64,000 nt of DNA from NCBI RefSeq assembly GCF_003797835.1, contig NZ_RKMF01000012.1, forward strand, positions 1 to 64,000, given 5' to 3'. Position 1 is the first letter of the stretch; each line of letters begins with the position of its first letter. Source of the stretch: Kocuria soli (lineage in GTDB: Bacteria > Actinomycetota > Actinomycetes > Actinomycetales > Micrococcaceae). The translations under genes and the position numbers were made by a program. Under the pieces are notes generated by a model. The model was not told the origin of the DNA and did no database searches. It saw nothing but the letters and a program-made list of their open reading frames with translations. Positions 1-9,271 of this stretch are shown piece by piece.

Positions 1-132
1 ACCAGTGAGGCCGAACGAGAAGCCGCCTACACGCGGTGGCTCCATCACTACAATCACCACAGACCCCACACCGGCATCGGCGGCCAAACACCCTCACAAC
101 GCGTTCACAACGTCACGGGGAAGTACACCTAG
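1..132 (+). pseudogene. 3' end of an IS481/IS3-like transposase gene (partial at window edge)
   Basis: Frame 1 is open from the first base to a TAG at 130-132 and encodes 43 residues. They contain YNHHRPHTGI and end near GKYT, the usual C-terminal signature of rve-type integrase-core transposases of the IS481/IS3 group (the YN..RPH...G..P pattern). The start and the DDE catalytic region lie outside the window, so it cannot be said whether the gene is intact. It converges on the next gene and overlaps its stop by four bases. No terminal inverted repeat was identified between here and the neighbouring gene. Confidence 0.75.
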
Positions 133-944
133 GCCGTCTCAGGAGGCTTCGTGCCGAGCTTCCATTCGAGGCCCGTTGACTCGAGACGCTGCACTCGCTT
201 CCTCTCAGCTTGACGGAGGTCCCTGATCCGGCGGTTGAAGTCGACCTTTGCCTCGATGCGGAATTCCTTGATGTGTTCGTGAGCAGCCAGGTCATAGCAG
301 GCGCTTGAGATTGCGGGGGCAAGGACCAGCGATAGGTAACGTCGGACCTCGTAGTGCTCAGATTCCCTGGACGACACGTAGAGCGTCATGATGGCCGAGC
401 CAAGTGCCTTCATAAGTTCAGAGTTCTCATCGTCTCTGGTCCAGAGCCGGGTGATCCTGGGGCCGTAGTCCTCGCGGACCACCGAATCGACGTGCAGCAT
501 GTAGTCGAAAGTCGACTGTTCTGCTGGTACGGCGGCGACTTCCCTCATGAAGTCACCGAGTTCTGTCGTCAGCCGGATACGCTCCTGCGATAGCGCATGT
601 TTACGATCTATGCGTCGTGAGAGTTGAAGTACCAGGACAGCGGAAGCGCCACCGATAGCGGCAGCGACAACGGAGCCGTACAGGGCGACCCACACGTCAG
701 GTGCGATTGTCTCGTCGTGGAGTATCCCGGCCTGGGGGAGCCGGTCGCTGGCGAGATTCCCGGCCCAGTTAAGTAGTGAGAGACCCAGGGCAAGCAGCCC
801 GCCGACCGAGAGAACGGCCACCGGTGCAGCCAGCACAGTCAGGCCCCATTGCCAGGGTCTCAGTGGACCCCATCGGCGGGGAGGTGTCTCCGCAGGGCGC
901 CACCCGGAGGTTTGAGGATCGTCAGGCCGATCGGTTGCCGTCAT
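129..944 (-). CDS. Hypothetical protein with two N-terminal membrane segments
   Basis: This 271-residue protein is not recognised. Residues about 28-60 and 85-110 are hydrophobic and look like two transmembrane helices. They are followed by a charged, mostly helical cytoplasmic region with Arg/Glu-rich segments and a basic C terminus (RDLRQAERKRVQRLES). The stop lies inside the end of the transposase gene, so the mobile sequence abuts this gene directly. No clear Shine-Dalgarno sequence precedes the ATG. Its position between an IS remnant and a tRNA-Asn fragment suggests it is accessory, probably carried on an integrated island. No function can be proposed. Confidence 0.6.
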   Translation of the reverse strand: MTATDRPDDPQTSGWRPAETPPRRWGPLRPWQWGLTVLAAPVAVLSVGGLLALGLSLLNWAGNLASDRLPQAGILHDETIAPDVWVALYGSVVAAAIGGASAVLVLQLSRRIDRKHALSQERIRLTTELGDFMREVAAVPAEQSTFDYMLHVDSVVREDYGPRITRLWTRDDENSELMKALGSAIMTLYVSSRESEHYEVRRYLSLVLAPAISSACYDLAAHEHIKEFRIEAKVDFNRRIRDLRQAERKRVQRLESTGLEWKLGTKPPETA

Positions 945-1293
945 GCCTTGGAAGTCTAGGGAGCCCAGGGTGCCACGGTGCTAAGCCTGGCCGTATTCCA
1001 ACTGGATCTCTGCCACATGGCGACGTGGCAGATTGGCTCCATGCCAGTGAACGAGAGCGCCCCGCAGTCTGGCTGGACATCACAGCTAGACGGCTGAACG
1101 TGGCTCCACAGCACTCGATGTGGATCGGTCGTCCCTCTCCTGATCCTCCGCTCTGACCGGCCGTGATCGCGCACAGCGGCGGTCACAATCGGCAGAACAC
1201 ACCACGACACGAGGTACCACGAAGTGCCACGGGACAGAGTGTGATCCGCACCAGGACGCACGAGCAGTTCTGAGATAGCACAGTCCCAGTCCT
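945..1293. other. Intergenic stretch without a supported gene
   Basis: No open frame here has convincing coding features. An 8-bp inverted repeat, tctgccac/gtggcaga, sits at 1009-1016 and 1025-1032. The antisense frame that runs through here translates the tRNA-Asn fragment into the well-known spurious string GLEPVTLRLT, so it is not a gene. The stretch probably belongs to the end of the integrated island. Confidence 0.5.
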
Positions 1294-1338
1294 CTGTTAA
1301 TCGAAGTGTCACTGGTTCGAGCCCAGTCGGGGGAGCCA
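1294..1338 (+). other. 3' fragment of tRNA-Asn(GTT), probable attachment-site scar
   Basis: The segment holds an anticodon loop ctgttaa (anticodon GTT), then a full T arm (actgg, ttcgagc, ccagt at 1311-1327). The acceptor 3' strand cggggga, a discriminator G and an encoded CCA follow at 1328-1338. The 5' half is missing: the bases before the anticodon loop do not pair with tcgaa, and no tccccg-type acceptor strand lies upstream. Tyrosine integrases commonly recombine at the anticodon-to-3' end of tRNA genes, leaving such a fragment at one end of an island. A terminator follows at once, which suggests the native downstream side is retained. Confidence 0.75.
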
Positions 1339-1343
1339 CCCGG

Positions 1344-1378
1344 AAGCCCCGCGATGACCTGGTCGTCGCGGGGCTTTT
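1344..1378 (+). terminator. Rho-independent terminator after the tRNA-Asn fragment
   Basis: agccccgcga (1346-1355 region) pairs perfectly with tcgcggggct (1366-1375) around a loop of about 11 bases, followed by tttt. It lies immediately downstream of the tRNA 3' end. Confidence 0.8.
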
Positions 1379-1436
1379 CCGTGTGCCGGCGTCACGCGTT
1401 TTGCATTTGCGCAGTGAATCTGGTGAATTCATTCGC

Positions 1437-3023
1437 ATGCTGCACATCGACACACCCCACAGGCGACTGTTTCGGCTGACCATGGGGGCGGTGGTGTCGG
1501 CGTGGGTGGTCCTGACCGCGACGGCCTGCGGCGGCTCGCCGTCGGAGTCGGGTGCTGACCAGAGCTCGACGGCGACGGCTGCCGAAGGGGCGTCCCCGAG
1601 CGAGACCGCCCAGCAGGAAACACCCGAGAGCTTCGTGAGCCGGCCTGACCTGGCCCCGCCGGAGGTCGCGGTCGACGAGGGCGAGGCCTGGTCCGACGAA
1701 CAGGCCACCACCGACGATCTCACGTTCGTGACCCCCGGCTTCGACGGAAACAAACCCACGACCGGGGCCATGATCCTGGATGCCACCGGTGAACCGGTGT
1801 GGATGCTCGCCTCCGACAAGGAGGACCCGAACGGCAACTACTTCGACCTGCGTGTGCAGCAGTACCAGGGTGAGCCCGTTCTGACGTACTACCTGGGCTC
1901 CAGCGGCCCCGGGTACGGTGCCGGAAGTTTCCACGTCCTGGACCAGAACTACCAGGAGATCACCCAGGTCACCACGGGCGGATCTCTGGGGGCGGGCAAG
2001 GCCGACTTCCACGACTCCACGATCACTGACCGGGGCACCATGCTGCTCATGGCCTACGTGCCCACTCGCGTCGATCTCAGCAAGGTCGGCGGGCCGAAGG
2101 ACGGCTGGGCCATGGACGGAGTCATCCAGGAGGTCGACATCGCCACGGGTGAAGTCCTCTTCGAGTGGAGCGCCATGGACCACGTCCCGCTCACGGACAC
2201 CGAGAAGGACTTCGCCAAGGCCAAGTCCGAGAAGGAGAAGACCGGAACGGAGGAGCTGCCGTTCGATTACTTCCACATCAACTCGGTCAGGGAGGACGAC
2301 GACGGTTCCCTCCTGGTCTCCGCCCGCAACACCCACGCCGTGTACCGGCTCGACCGCGAGACGGGCGAGGTGGACTGGACCTTGGGCGGCTCGTCGAGCG
2401 ATTTCGAGCTGGGAGACGGCGCCGAGTTCCAATGGCAGCACGACGCCCAGCGGGCGGAGGACGGGACGCTCACGCTGTTCGACAACCACAACGACACCGG
2501 CGACGGTGATTCCTCACGAGGCCTGCGGTTGGAGCTGGACGAGGAAGCCATGACCGCGGAGGTCGTCACCGAATACGCGCCACCGGAGGACCGGCCCGCG
2601 GGTGCCATGGGCAACATGCAGCACCTGGACAACGGCAACCTGCTGGTGGGGTGGGGGACCAGGCCGTTCTTCTCGGAATACACGGACGACGGCGAACTGG
2701 TCGCTGACGCCACGCACGGCGGCAACGGCAGTTATCGCGCCTACGAGCAACAGTGGGATGGCACGCCTGCCACGGACCCCGACGTCAAGCTCCGGGACGA
2801 GGACGGTCAGCGTACGGCCCACGTGTCCTGGAACGGGGCCACCGAGGTCGAGCAGTGGCGCTTGGTGACGGGCAGCAGCGAACAGGACGCCACGGCCCAG
2901 GAGCCCGTGGACCGCAAGGGTTTCGAGACGGAATTGTCCGTCACAGACGATGCCCAGTACGTCGCCGTCGAAGCCCTGGACAAGGACGGCAACGTACTGG
3001 GCACCGGAGTGGCGCAGGACTGA
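1437..3023 (+). CDS. Arylsulfotransferase (ASST) family lipoprotein
   Basis: The 528-residue protein begins with a basic stretch and hydrophobic helix ending in TATAC, so it is probably lipidated at Cys31. A low-complexity Ser/Glu/Thr linker follows, then a beta-propeller-like domain from about residue 90. Strings such as GFDGNKPTTGAMILD, FHDSTITDRGTMLLMAY, DYFHINSV, WTLGG and FQWQHDAQ are characteristic of the ASST/arylsulfotransferase family, whose His residues include the catalytic one in bacterial ASSTs. A C-terminal Fn3-like segment seems present (TAHVSWNGATEVEQWRL). Whether it is a true aryl sulfotransferase in this organism is unknown. The ATG at 1437 is preferred over the in-frame GTG at 1383, which lies just after the terminator. 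The gene converges with the aldehyde dehydrogenase gene. Confidence 0.8.
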   Translation: MLHIDTPHRRLFRLTMGAVVSAWVVLTATACGGSPSESGADQSSTATAAEGASPSETAQQETPESFVSRPDLAPPEVAVDEGEAWSDEQATTDDLTFVTPGFDGNKPTTGAMILDATGEPVWMLASDKEDPNGNYFDLRVQQYQGEPVLTYYLGSSGPGYGAGSFHVLDQNYQEITQVTTGGSLGAGKADFHDSTITDRGTMLLMAYVPTRVDLSKVGGPKDGWAMDGVIQEVDIATGEVLFEWSAMDHVPLTDTEKDFAKAKSEKEKTGTEELPFDYFHINSVREDDDGSLLVSARNTHAVYRLDRETGEVDWTLGGSSSDFELGDGAEFQWQHDAQRAEDGTLTLFDNHNDTGDGDSSRGLRLELDEEAMTAEVVTEYAPPEDRPAGAMGNMQHLDNGNLLVGWGTRPFFSEYTDDGELVADATHGGNGSYRAYEQQWDGTPATDPDVKLRDEDGQRTAHVSWNGATEVEQWRLVTGSSEQDATAQEPVDRKGFETELSVTDDAQYVAVEALDKDGNVLGTGVAQD

Positions 3024-3039
3024 AACCAGGGGGCTGCGA

Positions 3040-4524
3040 TCAGAGGCGCTTGACGCCGATCGTGTGATCGGTGGTGAACTCCTCGATGATCCACTCGCCG
3101 TTGAAGCGGCCCAGACCGGAGTTGCGCTCGCCGCCGAAAGCCACGTGCGCCTCGTCCTGGACGGTCATCTCGTTGACGAACGTCATGCCCGCTTTGACCC
3201 GGTGCGCGAAGCGCACGCCGCGATCCAGGTCCTGGGTGAACACGGCGGAGGAGAGTCCGAAGGCGTGGTCATTGGCCAGCTCGAGGGCATGGTCCTCGTC
3301 CTCGGCGCGCAGGATCGAGACCATGGGGCCGAAGATTTCTTCGCGGACGATCTCCATGTCCGGGGTCACGTCGGTGAACACGTGCGGGGGAACCACACGG
3401 CCCTCGATGTCGCCACCCACGGCGATGGTGGCACCGGCGGCCTTGGCACCGTCGATCTTTCCGCGCAGTGAATCGAGCTGTTCGTCGTTGACCACGGGTC
3501 CCACCAGTGTGTCCTCCTTGGTCGGATCGCCCACGGGCAGGGACCGGGCGGCTGCGGTGAACTTCTCCACGAACTCGTCGTAGCGCGGGGCCTGCACGAT
3601 GATCCGGTTGACGGACATGCAGATCTGTCCCGAGTGCAGGAACGTGCCGGACACGGCCTGTTCGACCGCGGTGTCCAGGTCGGCGTCGTCGAGCACCACG
3701 AACGGCGCATTGCCACCGAGCTCCAACGAGACCTTCTTGAGGTGCTCACCACTGGTGGCCACCGTCCCCACGTTCTGGCCCACGGGGGTGGAGCCGGTGA
3801 AGGAGATCAGGCGCGGCACCGGATGCGAGACGAAGTCGTCACCGATCTCCGACCCGGCACCGACGACGACGGACAGGACCCCCGCGGGCAGCCCGGCTTC
3901 TTCGAAGATGCGCGCAACCATGAGCCCACCCGTGACCGGGGTGGAGGAGGCGGGCTTGATCACGACCGCGTTGCCGAGGGCAAGTGCCGGTGCGACGGAA
4001 CGCTGGGAGAGGTGCAGCGGGAAGTTCCACGGGCTGATCACGCCCACCACGCCCACGGGCTTCTTGTAGACCCGCATCTCCCGGTTCGGGGTATTGGACG
4101 GGTGGATGGTGCCGTGCATTCGGGTGGGGAAGGACGTGGCTTCTCGGGTGATCCCGATGGCCAGGGAGACCTCCACGTTGGCCTTGATCCTGGTCGAGCC
4201 GGACTCTTTGACGATCCAGTCGACGATCTCCTGTCGGCGGTCCTCTAGGATGTCGGCGGCCTTGCGCAGCACGGCGGCCCGGTCGTTCGGGGCGGCCGCG
4301 GCCCATTCCTCTTGAGCCTTTTCGGCAGCCCGGTACGCCTCGTCCAGGTCCTCGACAGAGGCTTGCCGGATCGTCGTCACGGGGGAGTCGTCGAAGGGGT
4401 TGGTGTCCTCGAGGACCTTCTCGGAGCGACCCTCCCGCCACTGACCTGCGATGAACTGCGTGTCCACCGGCTGTCCGGCGAAGGTGGACTGCGTGGCGCG
4501 GGGTGTTTCCTGGGTGGTCGTCAT
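3040..4524 (-). CDS. NAD(P)-dependent aldehyde dehydrogenase
   Basis: At 494 residues this is a full-length member of the aldehyde dehydrogenase superfamily, oxidising an aldehyde to an acid with NAD(P)+. Visible landmarks are the oxyanion Asn in PWNFP (N167), cofactor-binding GSTPVG (244-249), the general base Glu268 in LELGG and the catalytic Cys302 in SGQICMS. The sequence resembles benzaldehyde/vanillin-type dehydrogenases, but the substrate cannot be deduced. AGGAG lies about seven bases before the ATG. It lies 91 bp downstream of ndh on the same strand, with a GC-rich hairpin between (about 4545-4575), so co-transcription is possible but not assured. Confidence 0.9.
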   Translation of the reverse strand: MTTTQETPRATQSTFAGQPVDTQFIAGQWREGRSEKVLEDTNPFDDSPVTTIRQASVEDLDEAYRAAEKAQEEWAAAAPNDRAAVLRKAADILEDRRQEIVDWIVKESGSTRIKANVEVSLAIGITREATSFPTRMHGTIHPSNTPNREMRVYKKPVGVVGVISPWNFPLHLSQRSVAPALALGNAVVIKPASSTPVTGGLMVARIFEEAGLPAGVLSVVVGAGSEIGDDFVSHPVPRLISFTGSTPVGQNVGTVATSGEHLKKVSLELGGNAPFVVLDDADLDTAVEQAVSGTFLHSGQICMSVNRIIVQAPRYDEFVEKFTAAARSLPVGDPTKEDTLVGPVVNDEQLDSLRGKIDGAKAAGATIAVGGDIEGRVVPPHVFTDVTPDMEIVREEIFGPMVSILRAEDEDHALELANDHAFGLSSAVFTQDLDRGVRFAHRVKAGMTFVNEMTVQDEAHVAFGGERNSGLGRFNGEWIIEEFTTDHTIGVKRL

Positions 4525-4615
4525 CGTCTACTCCTGGAACGTTCGGGGGTCGCGGGCGTCGTCGCCCGGACCCCCATCATGTCCCTTTGCGCCCGGGCTT
4601 AGGAACCCGACGGGT

Positions 4616-6031
4616 TCAGCCCGCGTGACCCGGTCCGAACTTCCGTCGATCGGCGGAGTCCCCGAACGTGCGGGCCGCGGCCAGCGAATCGACGTCGCCC
4701 GTGGCGGGGTTCGGGTGCCTGTGCTTGCCGAAGCCCGCGTAGAGCGACATGAGGTTGATCGCGACTGCGCGCTGGTTGCGCCCCCCCATGAGCTTCATGA
4801 TGTGCACGCCGAGCCAGGCCAGCCAGCCACTCGTGCCGGTCAAGGCCTGTCCGCCCGGCATGACCATGATGGCGGCGCGGCGCCCGATGGTCGCCGCCGA
4901 GCCGAGGTTCTTGTAGTGGAAGGGCCGACGTTGCTCGCCGGCGAGCTCCGCGCGAATCATGGCGGCCGCGTGGCGTCCGGTCTGGATGGCGGGCTGGGCC
5001 AGCTGTTCCAGCTCCTCGGCCTGACCGGCGATGTCCCCGGCGGCGTACACACCGGGCAGGCCCTCGACCTGCAGGGTGTAGTCCACCGCAATCCGCCCGG
5101 ATTCGCGGAGAGGCAGCCCCCACTCCGGAACGGCGCTGTCCGTGGTGACACCGGCCGCCCAGATGGTGATGTCCGACTCGCGGATCGACCCGTCGTCGAG
5201 CTCCACGTGGTCGTAGCCCACACGGGTCACCCCGTGTCCCAGCTCCAGGGTCACGCCGCGGTCCTGGAGCTCCTTGGCGGCGTAGGTGCGCAGTTCGGCG
5301 GGGAAGGCCTTCAGGATCTCCTTGCCGCGCTGGATGATGCGTACCTGCAGCACGGCCTGGTCCATCTCCGGGTAGAGCAGGCCCAGTCCGTCCCTACGGA
5401 AATCGGCCAGGGCACCGGCGATCTCCACGCCGCTGGCCCCGCCTCCCACCACGGAGATGTGCAGCGGATCGAAGTCCCCGGCGCGGCTCGTGCGTTCGAG
5501 TTCGGCGAAGATACGGTCCCGGATGGCCGTGGCATCGTGCCGCGTGTACATCGGCATCGAATGCTCCTCGGCGCCCTCCGTGCCGAAGTAATTGGTGGTC
5601 AGCCCGTTGGCCAGGATCAGGTGATCGTAGGAGATCTCCGTGGGGGAGTCACCGCCGTCGTCCACCCGCACGATCTTGCGCTGCGGATCCAGTCCCAGGA
5701 CCAGGCCCTGACGGAAACGCATGTTGGGTGCCTTGGCGGTCAGCCCACGCAGGAACATCGTGACGTCACCCGGGTTCAGACCCGCGGTGGCCACCTGGTA
5801 GAGCAACGGTTGGAAGGTCTTGAAGACGTTGCGGTCGATCAGGGTCACCCGCACGGGCGCATCAGCGAGTTCCAGGACGGCATTGGCCCCGGCGAATCCG
5901 CCGCCGATCACCACGACGTGCGGTTGATCCTGCTGTGCTGGCATCGCCTGAGTGGTGTGGTTGCGGCGGTGGAACAGAGAATCGAACACGGGACTCCTCG
6001 AACCGTTGGACTGCGAATCTGGGTCAGTCAT
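4616..6031 (-). CDS. ndh: Type II NADH dehydrogenase (NAD(P)/FAD-dependent oxidoreductase)
   Basis: This 471-residue flavoprotein has two Rossmann motifs: VIGGGFAG (about 41-48) for FAD and VVGGGASG (about 194-201) for NADH. The flavin-binding AAGDIAG follows near 330. These, with FQPLLYQVATAGL and DHLILANG, are typical of NDH-2, the single-subunit non-proton-pumping NADH:quinone oxidoreductase on the inner membrane face. The C-terminal part keeps amphipathic, hydrophobic segments (LAWLGVHIMKLMGGRNQ) of the kind that anchor NDH-2 to the membrane. The start is uncertain: the annotated ATG has a weak RBS, and Met30 just before the first Rossmann fold is an alternative. Confidence 0.88.
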   Translation of the reverse strand: MTDPDSQSNGSRSPVFDSLFHRRNHTTQAMPAQQDQPHVVVIGGGFAGANAVLELADAPVRVTLIDRNVFKTFQPLLYQVATAGLNPGDVTMFLRGLTAKAPNMRFRQGLVLGLDPQRKIVRVDDGGDSPTEISYDHLILANGLTTNYFGTEGAEEHSMPMYTRHDATAIRDRIFAELERTSRAGDFDPLHISVVGGGASGVEIAGALADFRRDGLGLLYPEMDQAVLQVRIIQRGKEILKAFPAELRTYAAKELQDRGVTLELGHGVTRVGYDHVELDDGSIRESDITIWAAGVTTDSAVPEWGLPLRESGRIAVDYTLQVEGLPGVYAAGDIAGQAEELEQLAQPAIQTGRHAAAMIRAELAGEQRRPFHYKNLGSAATIGRRAAIMVMPGGQALTGTSGWLAWLGVHIMKLMGGRNQRAVAINLMSLYAGFGKHRHPNPATGDVDSLAAARTFGDSADRRKFGPGHAG

Positions 6032-6037
6032 ACCAGA

Positions 6038-6067
6038 GCCCCGACGCGCACGGTGACGCGCCGGGGC
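6038..6067 (-). terminator. Hairpin downstream of the Rpf/NlpC gene
   Basis: gccccgacgcg (6038-6048) pairs with cgcgccggggc (6057-6067) with one mismatch and an 8-base loop. On the minus strand it follows the large cell-wall hydrolase gene and precedes ndh. It lacks a long U-tract, so it may be a weak terminator. Confidence 0.45.
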
Positions 6068-6134
6068 TTCCGGGGATGAAGATGTGTCTCAGCGGACCGG
6101 ATCACCGGCCGCAGGGACCCTCAGAGGTAGGCGC

Positions 6135-7766
6135 TCAAAGGTAGGTGTAGAACCCGTCCACCTGCATGGCGTCCACGGAGTGGATGATCGTGCCCTGCTG
6201 GGGGTTCAATGCCGAGATCATCTGGCCGTCGCCCAGGTAGATGCCCACGTGCGACCCGTTGTTCTGGGACACCAGGTCACCCGGCTGAGGGTTGCTCGTC
6301 GGCGTGGCCGCAGCGAACTGGTCCCAGGTGACGCGAGGGATCTGGATGCCGTGCTGGGCGTAGACCCACTGGGTGAAGCCGGAGCAGTCCCAGCTCATGA
6401 AGTCGGTGCCGCCCCAGACGTAGCTGCCACCCAGACCCTGCAGCGCGGTCGACACGATGGCGTCGCCGGAGGCGGTGCCTCCGCCGTCGACCACGGTTTG
6501 CACGTCCACGGAGGTCCCGGTGCCGCCGGCCGCAGCAGCCTGCTGCTGGGCCTGCTCGGAGGTCTGGATCGCCGGCTCGGCGGCGGGCTCGGCTGCGGTT
6601 TCGGTCGTGGTCTCGGCCGCCGGGACGGCGGCGGGCTCGACGGCCGCCTCGGTCGCGGCTTCGGCCTCGGTGGGGGCCTCGACCGTGGTGGTCTCGGTGT
6701 TCTCGGTGCTGAAGTTGGCCACCACGCCGCCGTTGGAGGCAGCGTGCAGGGCGGAGGTCATGTCACCGCGGGTGATTCCGCCGGACAGCCCCAGGGCACC
6801 GCCGTTGGAGGACAGCACTCCGCTCTGGACCAGGTAGTCCAGCTCCGTGTATCCGGGCATCGACGCCGGTGCGTCGGTGTAGGGGGAGGTCGCAGGAGCT
6901 TCGTGGGCGGGGGAGCCGGCGCTGCGGTGCAGGACGATGCCCACTGCCGAGGCGTCCACGGCGGCGTCGGGTCGGAAGGTGCCGTCGTCCCAGCCCTTGA
7001 AGAGGCCTGCCTCGGTGGCCCAGGAGATCGCCTTGATGTAGACGCTGTCCGCGGGGACATCCGAGTAGCGCGTGGTGGCTACGGAGGTGTCCGTGGCGGG
7101 CTCGCCGGCCATGCGGTAGAGCATCAGTGCGAAGTCGCGGCGCTTGAGGTTCGCGTCCGGGCGGAAGGTGCCGTCGGTGAACGCGTGAACCACGCCTTCG
7201 TCCTCGGCCCATTCGATGTCGGCCTGGGCATAGTGCCCCTCGATGTCCGAAATCTCCTTGGGGCCGGTGGCCCGCGGGGCCGGGTCGGCCGGGGTGGTCT
7301 GGGTGGCGGTCTCGGCCTGGCCCTGATCGGCGGCAGAACCCGACCAGGGCGCGTCCGTGGAGTCGTTGGACTGGGTCTCGACGGCGGTCTGGAGAGCGGT
7401 TGCGCCCATCGGGTTGGCGACGGGTTCGGCGGCGCTGTTCAGGCCGAGGGCGGAGGAGCAGGCGGGCCAGGCGCCCCATCCCTGCTCGGCCAGAACGTTT
7501 TCGGCCACGGCGATCTGCTGTTCGCGGGTGGCGTCCTGCGGCATACCGGTGCCGCCAAAGGCCTGCCACGTGGACTGGGTGAATTGGAGGCCGCCGAAGA
7601 ATCCGTTGCCGGTGTTGATGGACCAGTCGCCGCTGGACTCGCACTGAGCCAGTGCGTCCCAGTCGGACTCGGGTGCGGCCTGCGCGGGAGTGGCGCCAAC
7701 AGCGGCGAGGGTGCCGCCGCCGACCGCCACGGTCATTGCAGCGCTGAGAAAACGGGGGTTCTTCAT
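6135..7766 (-). CDS. Secreted cell-wall protein: Rpf-like domain + SLH repeats + NlpC/P60 endopeptidase
   Basis: The 543-residue protein starts with a signal peptide cleaved near AQA-AP (about residue 30). Residues 32-110 match the resuscitation-promoting-factor fold ([26 protein letters not shown]), with Glu43 as the likely catalytic acid and a Cys pair (C42, about C107). About 165-330 contains S-layer-homology-type repeats ([27 protein letters not shown] split across two motifs, [16 protein letters not shown]). A Thr/Glu/Ala-rich linker follows, then an NlpC/P60 domain with Cys461 in WDCSGFTQW and His506 in SHVGIYL. Together these suggest a wall-bound enzyme that cuts both glycan and peptide. 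AGGAAG precedes the start. Confidence 0.9.
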   Translation of the reverse strand: MKNPRFLSAAMTVAVGGGTLAAVGATPAQAAPESDWDALAQCESSGDWSINTGNGFFGGLQFTQSTWQAFGGTGMPQDATREQQIAVAENVLAEQGWGAWPACSSALGLNSAAEPVANPMGATALQTAVETQSNDSTDAPWSGSAADQGQAETATQTTPADPAPRATGPKEISDIEGHYAQADIEWAEDEGVVHAFTDGTFRPDANLKRRDFALMLYRMAGEPATDTSVATTRYSDVPADSVYIKAISWATEAGLFKGWDDGTFRPDAAVDASAVGIVLHRSAGSPAHEAPATSPYTDAPASMPGYTELDYLVQSGVLSSNGGALGLSGGITRGDMTSALHAASNGGVVANFSTENTETTTVEAPTEAEAATEAAVEPAAVPAAETTTETAAEPAAEPAIQTSEQAQQQAAAAGGTGTSVDVQTVVDGGGTASGDAIVSTALQGLGGSYVWGGTDFMSWDCSGFTQWVYAQHGIQIPRVTWDQFAAATPTSNPQPGDLVSQNNGSHVGIYLGDGQMISALNPQQGTIIHSVDAMQVDGFYTYL

Positions 7767-8195
7767 CCGTGTTTGCTTCCTGATGGGAGACAGGTGTCAA
7801 TGGACCATCTGGAGTCCGCGCACAACTCAGGCCCGGGCCGGGGAGAGAGGGCCACAGGCAGCACAAAGTGAACGGAACAGGATCCGTGGGGAAGCGTGGG
7901 AACCGGAATGGGGGAGGGACAATCACGGTTCCATAACGGTGCAACGGTAAAGGACTTGTCACGGAAGAATCAAGGCCGGGTCTGACTTGGGCGGAAATCG
8001 CCCAGAGGTTCTCAGTGCCTGAGAAGTGTGGCAAGACCCCGCAGTGGCGTCTGCGGTCCTTCTTGTAGAACCTGTCGTGTTGCGCCGGAACACACGGTGC
8101 GACGCGGCGTTTTGATCAGCCCGGTGATACTTTGGTGCCAGAATCGAAGGCGACCATCAGGTTGCTGCTTATCGAATACGCTCACGGAGGTAGGA
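7767..8195. other. Divergent regulatory region between the Rpf/NlpC gene and the holin-like gene
   Basis: About 430 bp separates two divergently transcribed genes, so it must hold promoters and leaders for both. Actinobacterial rpf/NlpC genes often have a c-di-AMP (ydaO) riboswitch. Its conserved ggggaacc and ggggtgaat blocks were looked for on the minus strand and not found. No other named element was recognised. Confidence 0.4.
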
Positions 8196-9044
8196 ATGTC
8201 CACGCCCGTTGATTCGCACGCGGATCGCGCAATGAACGGTGGGTCCACTCGGGCCGACCGCTCGTCGAGCGTGGCCGCGAACCGTACGTCCCAGGCAGGC
8301 GCGGCCTCCCTGCCCGACGTCGTCAAGGTCTTCTCCAAGCTGGTTCCGCGTCAGCTTCAGGACGAAGTCGCCCTGGCCAAGCTCGAACTCAAGGACAAGG
8401 GCGTCAAGGCCGGCAAGGGCGTGGCCCTGATCGTCGTCGGCCTGGTGTTCCTGCTGCTGGCCACCATCGCACTCGTGGTGGCGGCCGTGGCGGGTCTGGC
8501 CCAGGTCATGCCGTTCTGGTTGGCGGCGCTGATCGTTGCGGCGTTCTTCCTGCTGATCCTGATCATCCTGGCGGCCGTCGGCGCCATGCTCATCAAGCGG
8601 GCCATGCCGTTGAACCCGATCCGCGCCGTGCGCGGTCTCAAGTACGACCTCGGCGTCGTCAAGGAAGGCTCCGCCTACACGGAGGCTCGTGTCCGCCGCG
8701 AAGAAGCTGAGGCCAAGGAACGCAAGGCCCAGGAGAAGAGCGAGAAGAAGGCGCAGTCCGCCCACCAGCCTCCGGCTCCCACGGAAGCTCAGTTGCGTCA
8801 GCGCCTCAGTGTTCGCCGCGACAAGCTCAAGGAGCTGCGCGACGACGCCGAGAACCGCAAGAACACGGTGCAGAACTCGGCACTCGGGTTCGTGGACCGG
8901 ACCCGCAACACCGTGTCCAACGCGAACCTCAAGGCTTCTGCCGCATCCCAGGCCGGCGAACGCATGGGCCCGATCGCCGTCGCCGCGGCGGCCGGAACGG
9001 CCTTCCTGGTCTTCCTGGTCAAGCTGATCCGCCGTTCGCGCTGA
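8196..9044 (+). CDS. Phage holin family (superfamily III holin-X-like) membrane protein
   Basis: This 282-residue protein has a Ser/Thr-rich N terminus and an amphipathic segment (LQDEVALAKLELKDKGVKAGKG). Two adjacent transmembrane helices follow at about 80-135, then a long charged coiled-coil region (Glu/Lys/Arg-rich, about 150-240) and a C-terminal hydrophobic helix before a basic tail. This architecture matches the holin-X family common as chromosomal genes in actinobacteria, where no lytic role is established. GGAGG four bases before ATG 8196 fixes this start; the longer open frame upstream is not needed. A strong terminator follows. Confidence 0.8.
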   Translation: MSTPVDSHADRAMNGGSTRADRSSSVAANRTSQAGAASLPDVVKVFSKLVPRQLQDEVALAKLELKDKGVKAGKGVALIVVGLVFLLLATIALVVAAVAGLAQVMPFWLAALIVAAFFLLILIILAAVGAMLIKRAMPLNPIRAVRGLKYDLGVVKEGSAYTEARVRREEAEAKERKAQEKSEKKAQSAHQPPAPTEAQLRQRLSVRRDKLKELRDDAENRKNTVQNSALGFVDRTRNTVSNANLKASAASQAGERMGPIAVAAAAGTAFLVFLVKLIRRSR

Positions 9045-9059
9045 CCCAGCGCAACACCC

Positions 9060-9103
9060 CAGAACCCCCGGGACCCGCTGCAGCGGCCCGGGGGTTCTGC
9101 TTG
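9060..9103 (+). terminator. Terminator after the holin-like gene
   Basis: agaacccccggg (9061-9072) pairs perfectly with cccgggggttct (9087-9098), loop 14 bases. The T content after it is modest (gcttgcc). Confidence 0.7.
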
Positions 9104-9271
9104 CCTCCGAAAATTTCCAGGCTTGTCCCCTAGCATGGCGACTGGTGGGCCGATCCGTCTCCCTTGGCGGAGAGGTATGTCCGCAGGTGCCGCCATGACC
9201 GGTTGCGCGACGTGTGCCGTTGTGCGAGGCACCGGACTCTTCACGTCATACAGACCCTGGGAGTAGACCGC

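Noticed and set aside
956-1837. 293-residue minus-strand ORF containing GLEPVTLRLT
   Set aside because: It translates the tRNA-Asn fragment and terminator in antisense and then covers the start of the arylsulfotransferase-like gene; a well-known spurious ORF type.
6084-7871. 595-residue Gly/Val-rich plus-strand ORF opposite the Rpf/NlpC gene
   Set aside because: Low-complexity mirror of the Thr/Glu/Ala linker; the minus strand has signal peptide and three domains.
7767-8195. c-di-AMP (ydaO) riboswitch upstream of the Rpf/NlpC gene
   Set aside because: Expected from relatives, but the conserved blocks were not found on the minus strand; a loosely similar gggaacc string lies on the wrong strand.
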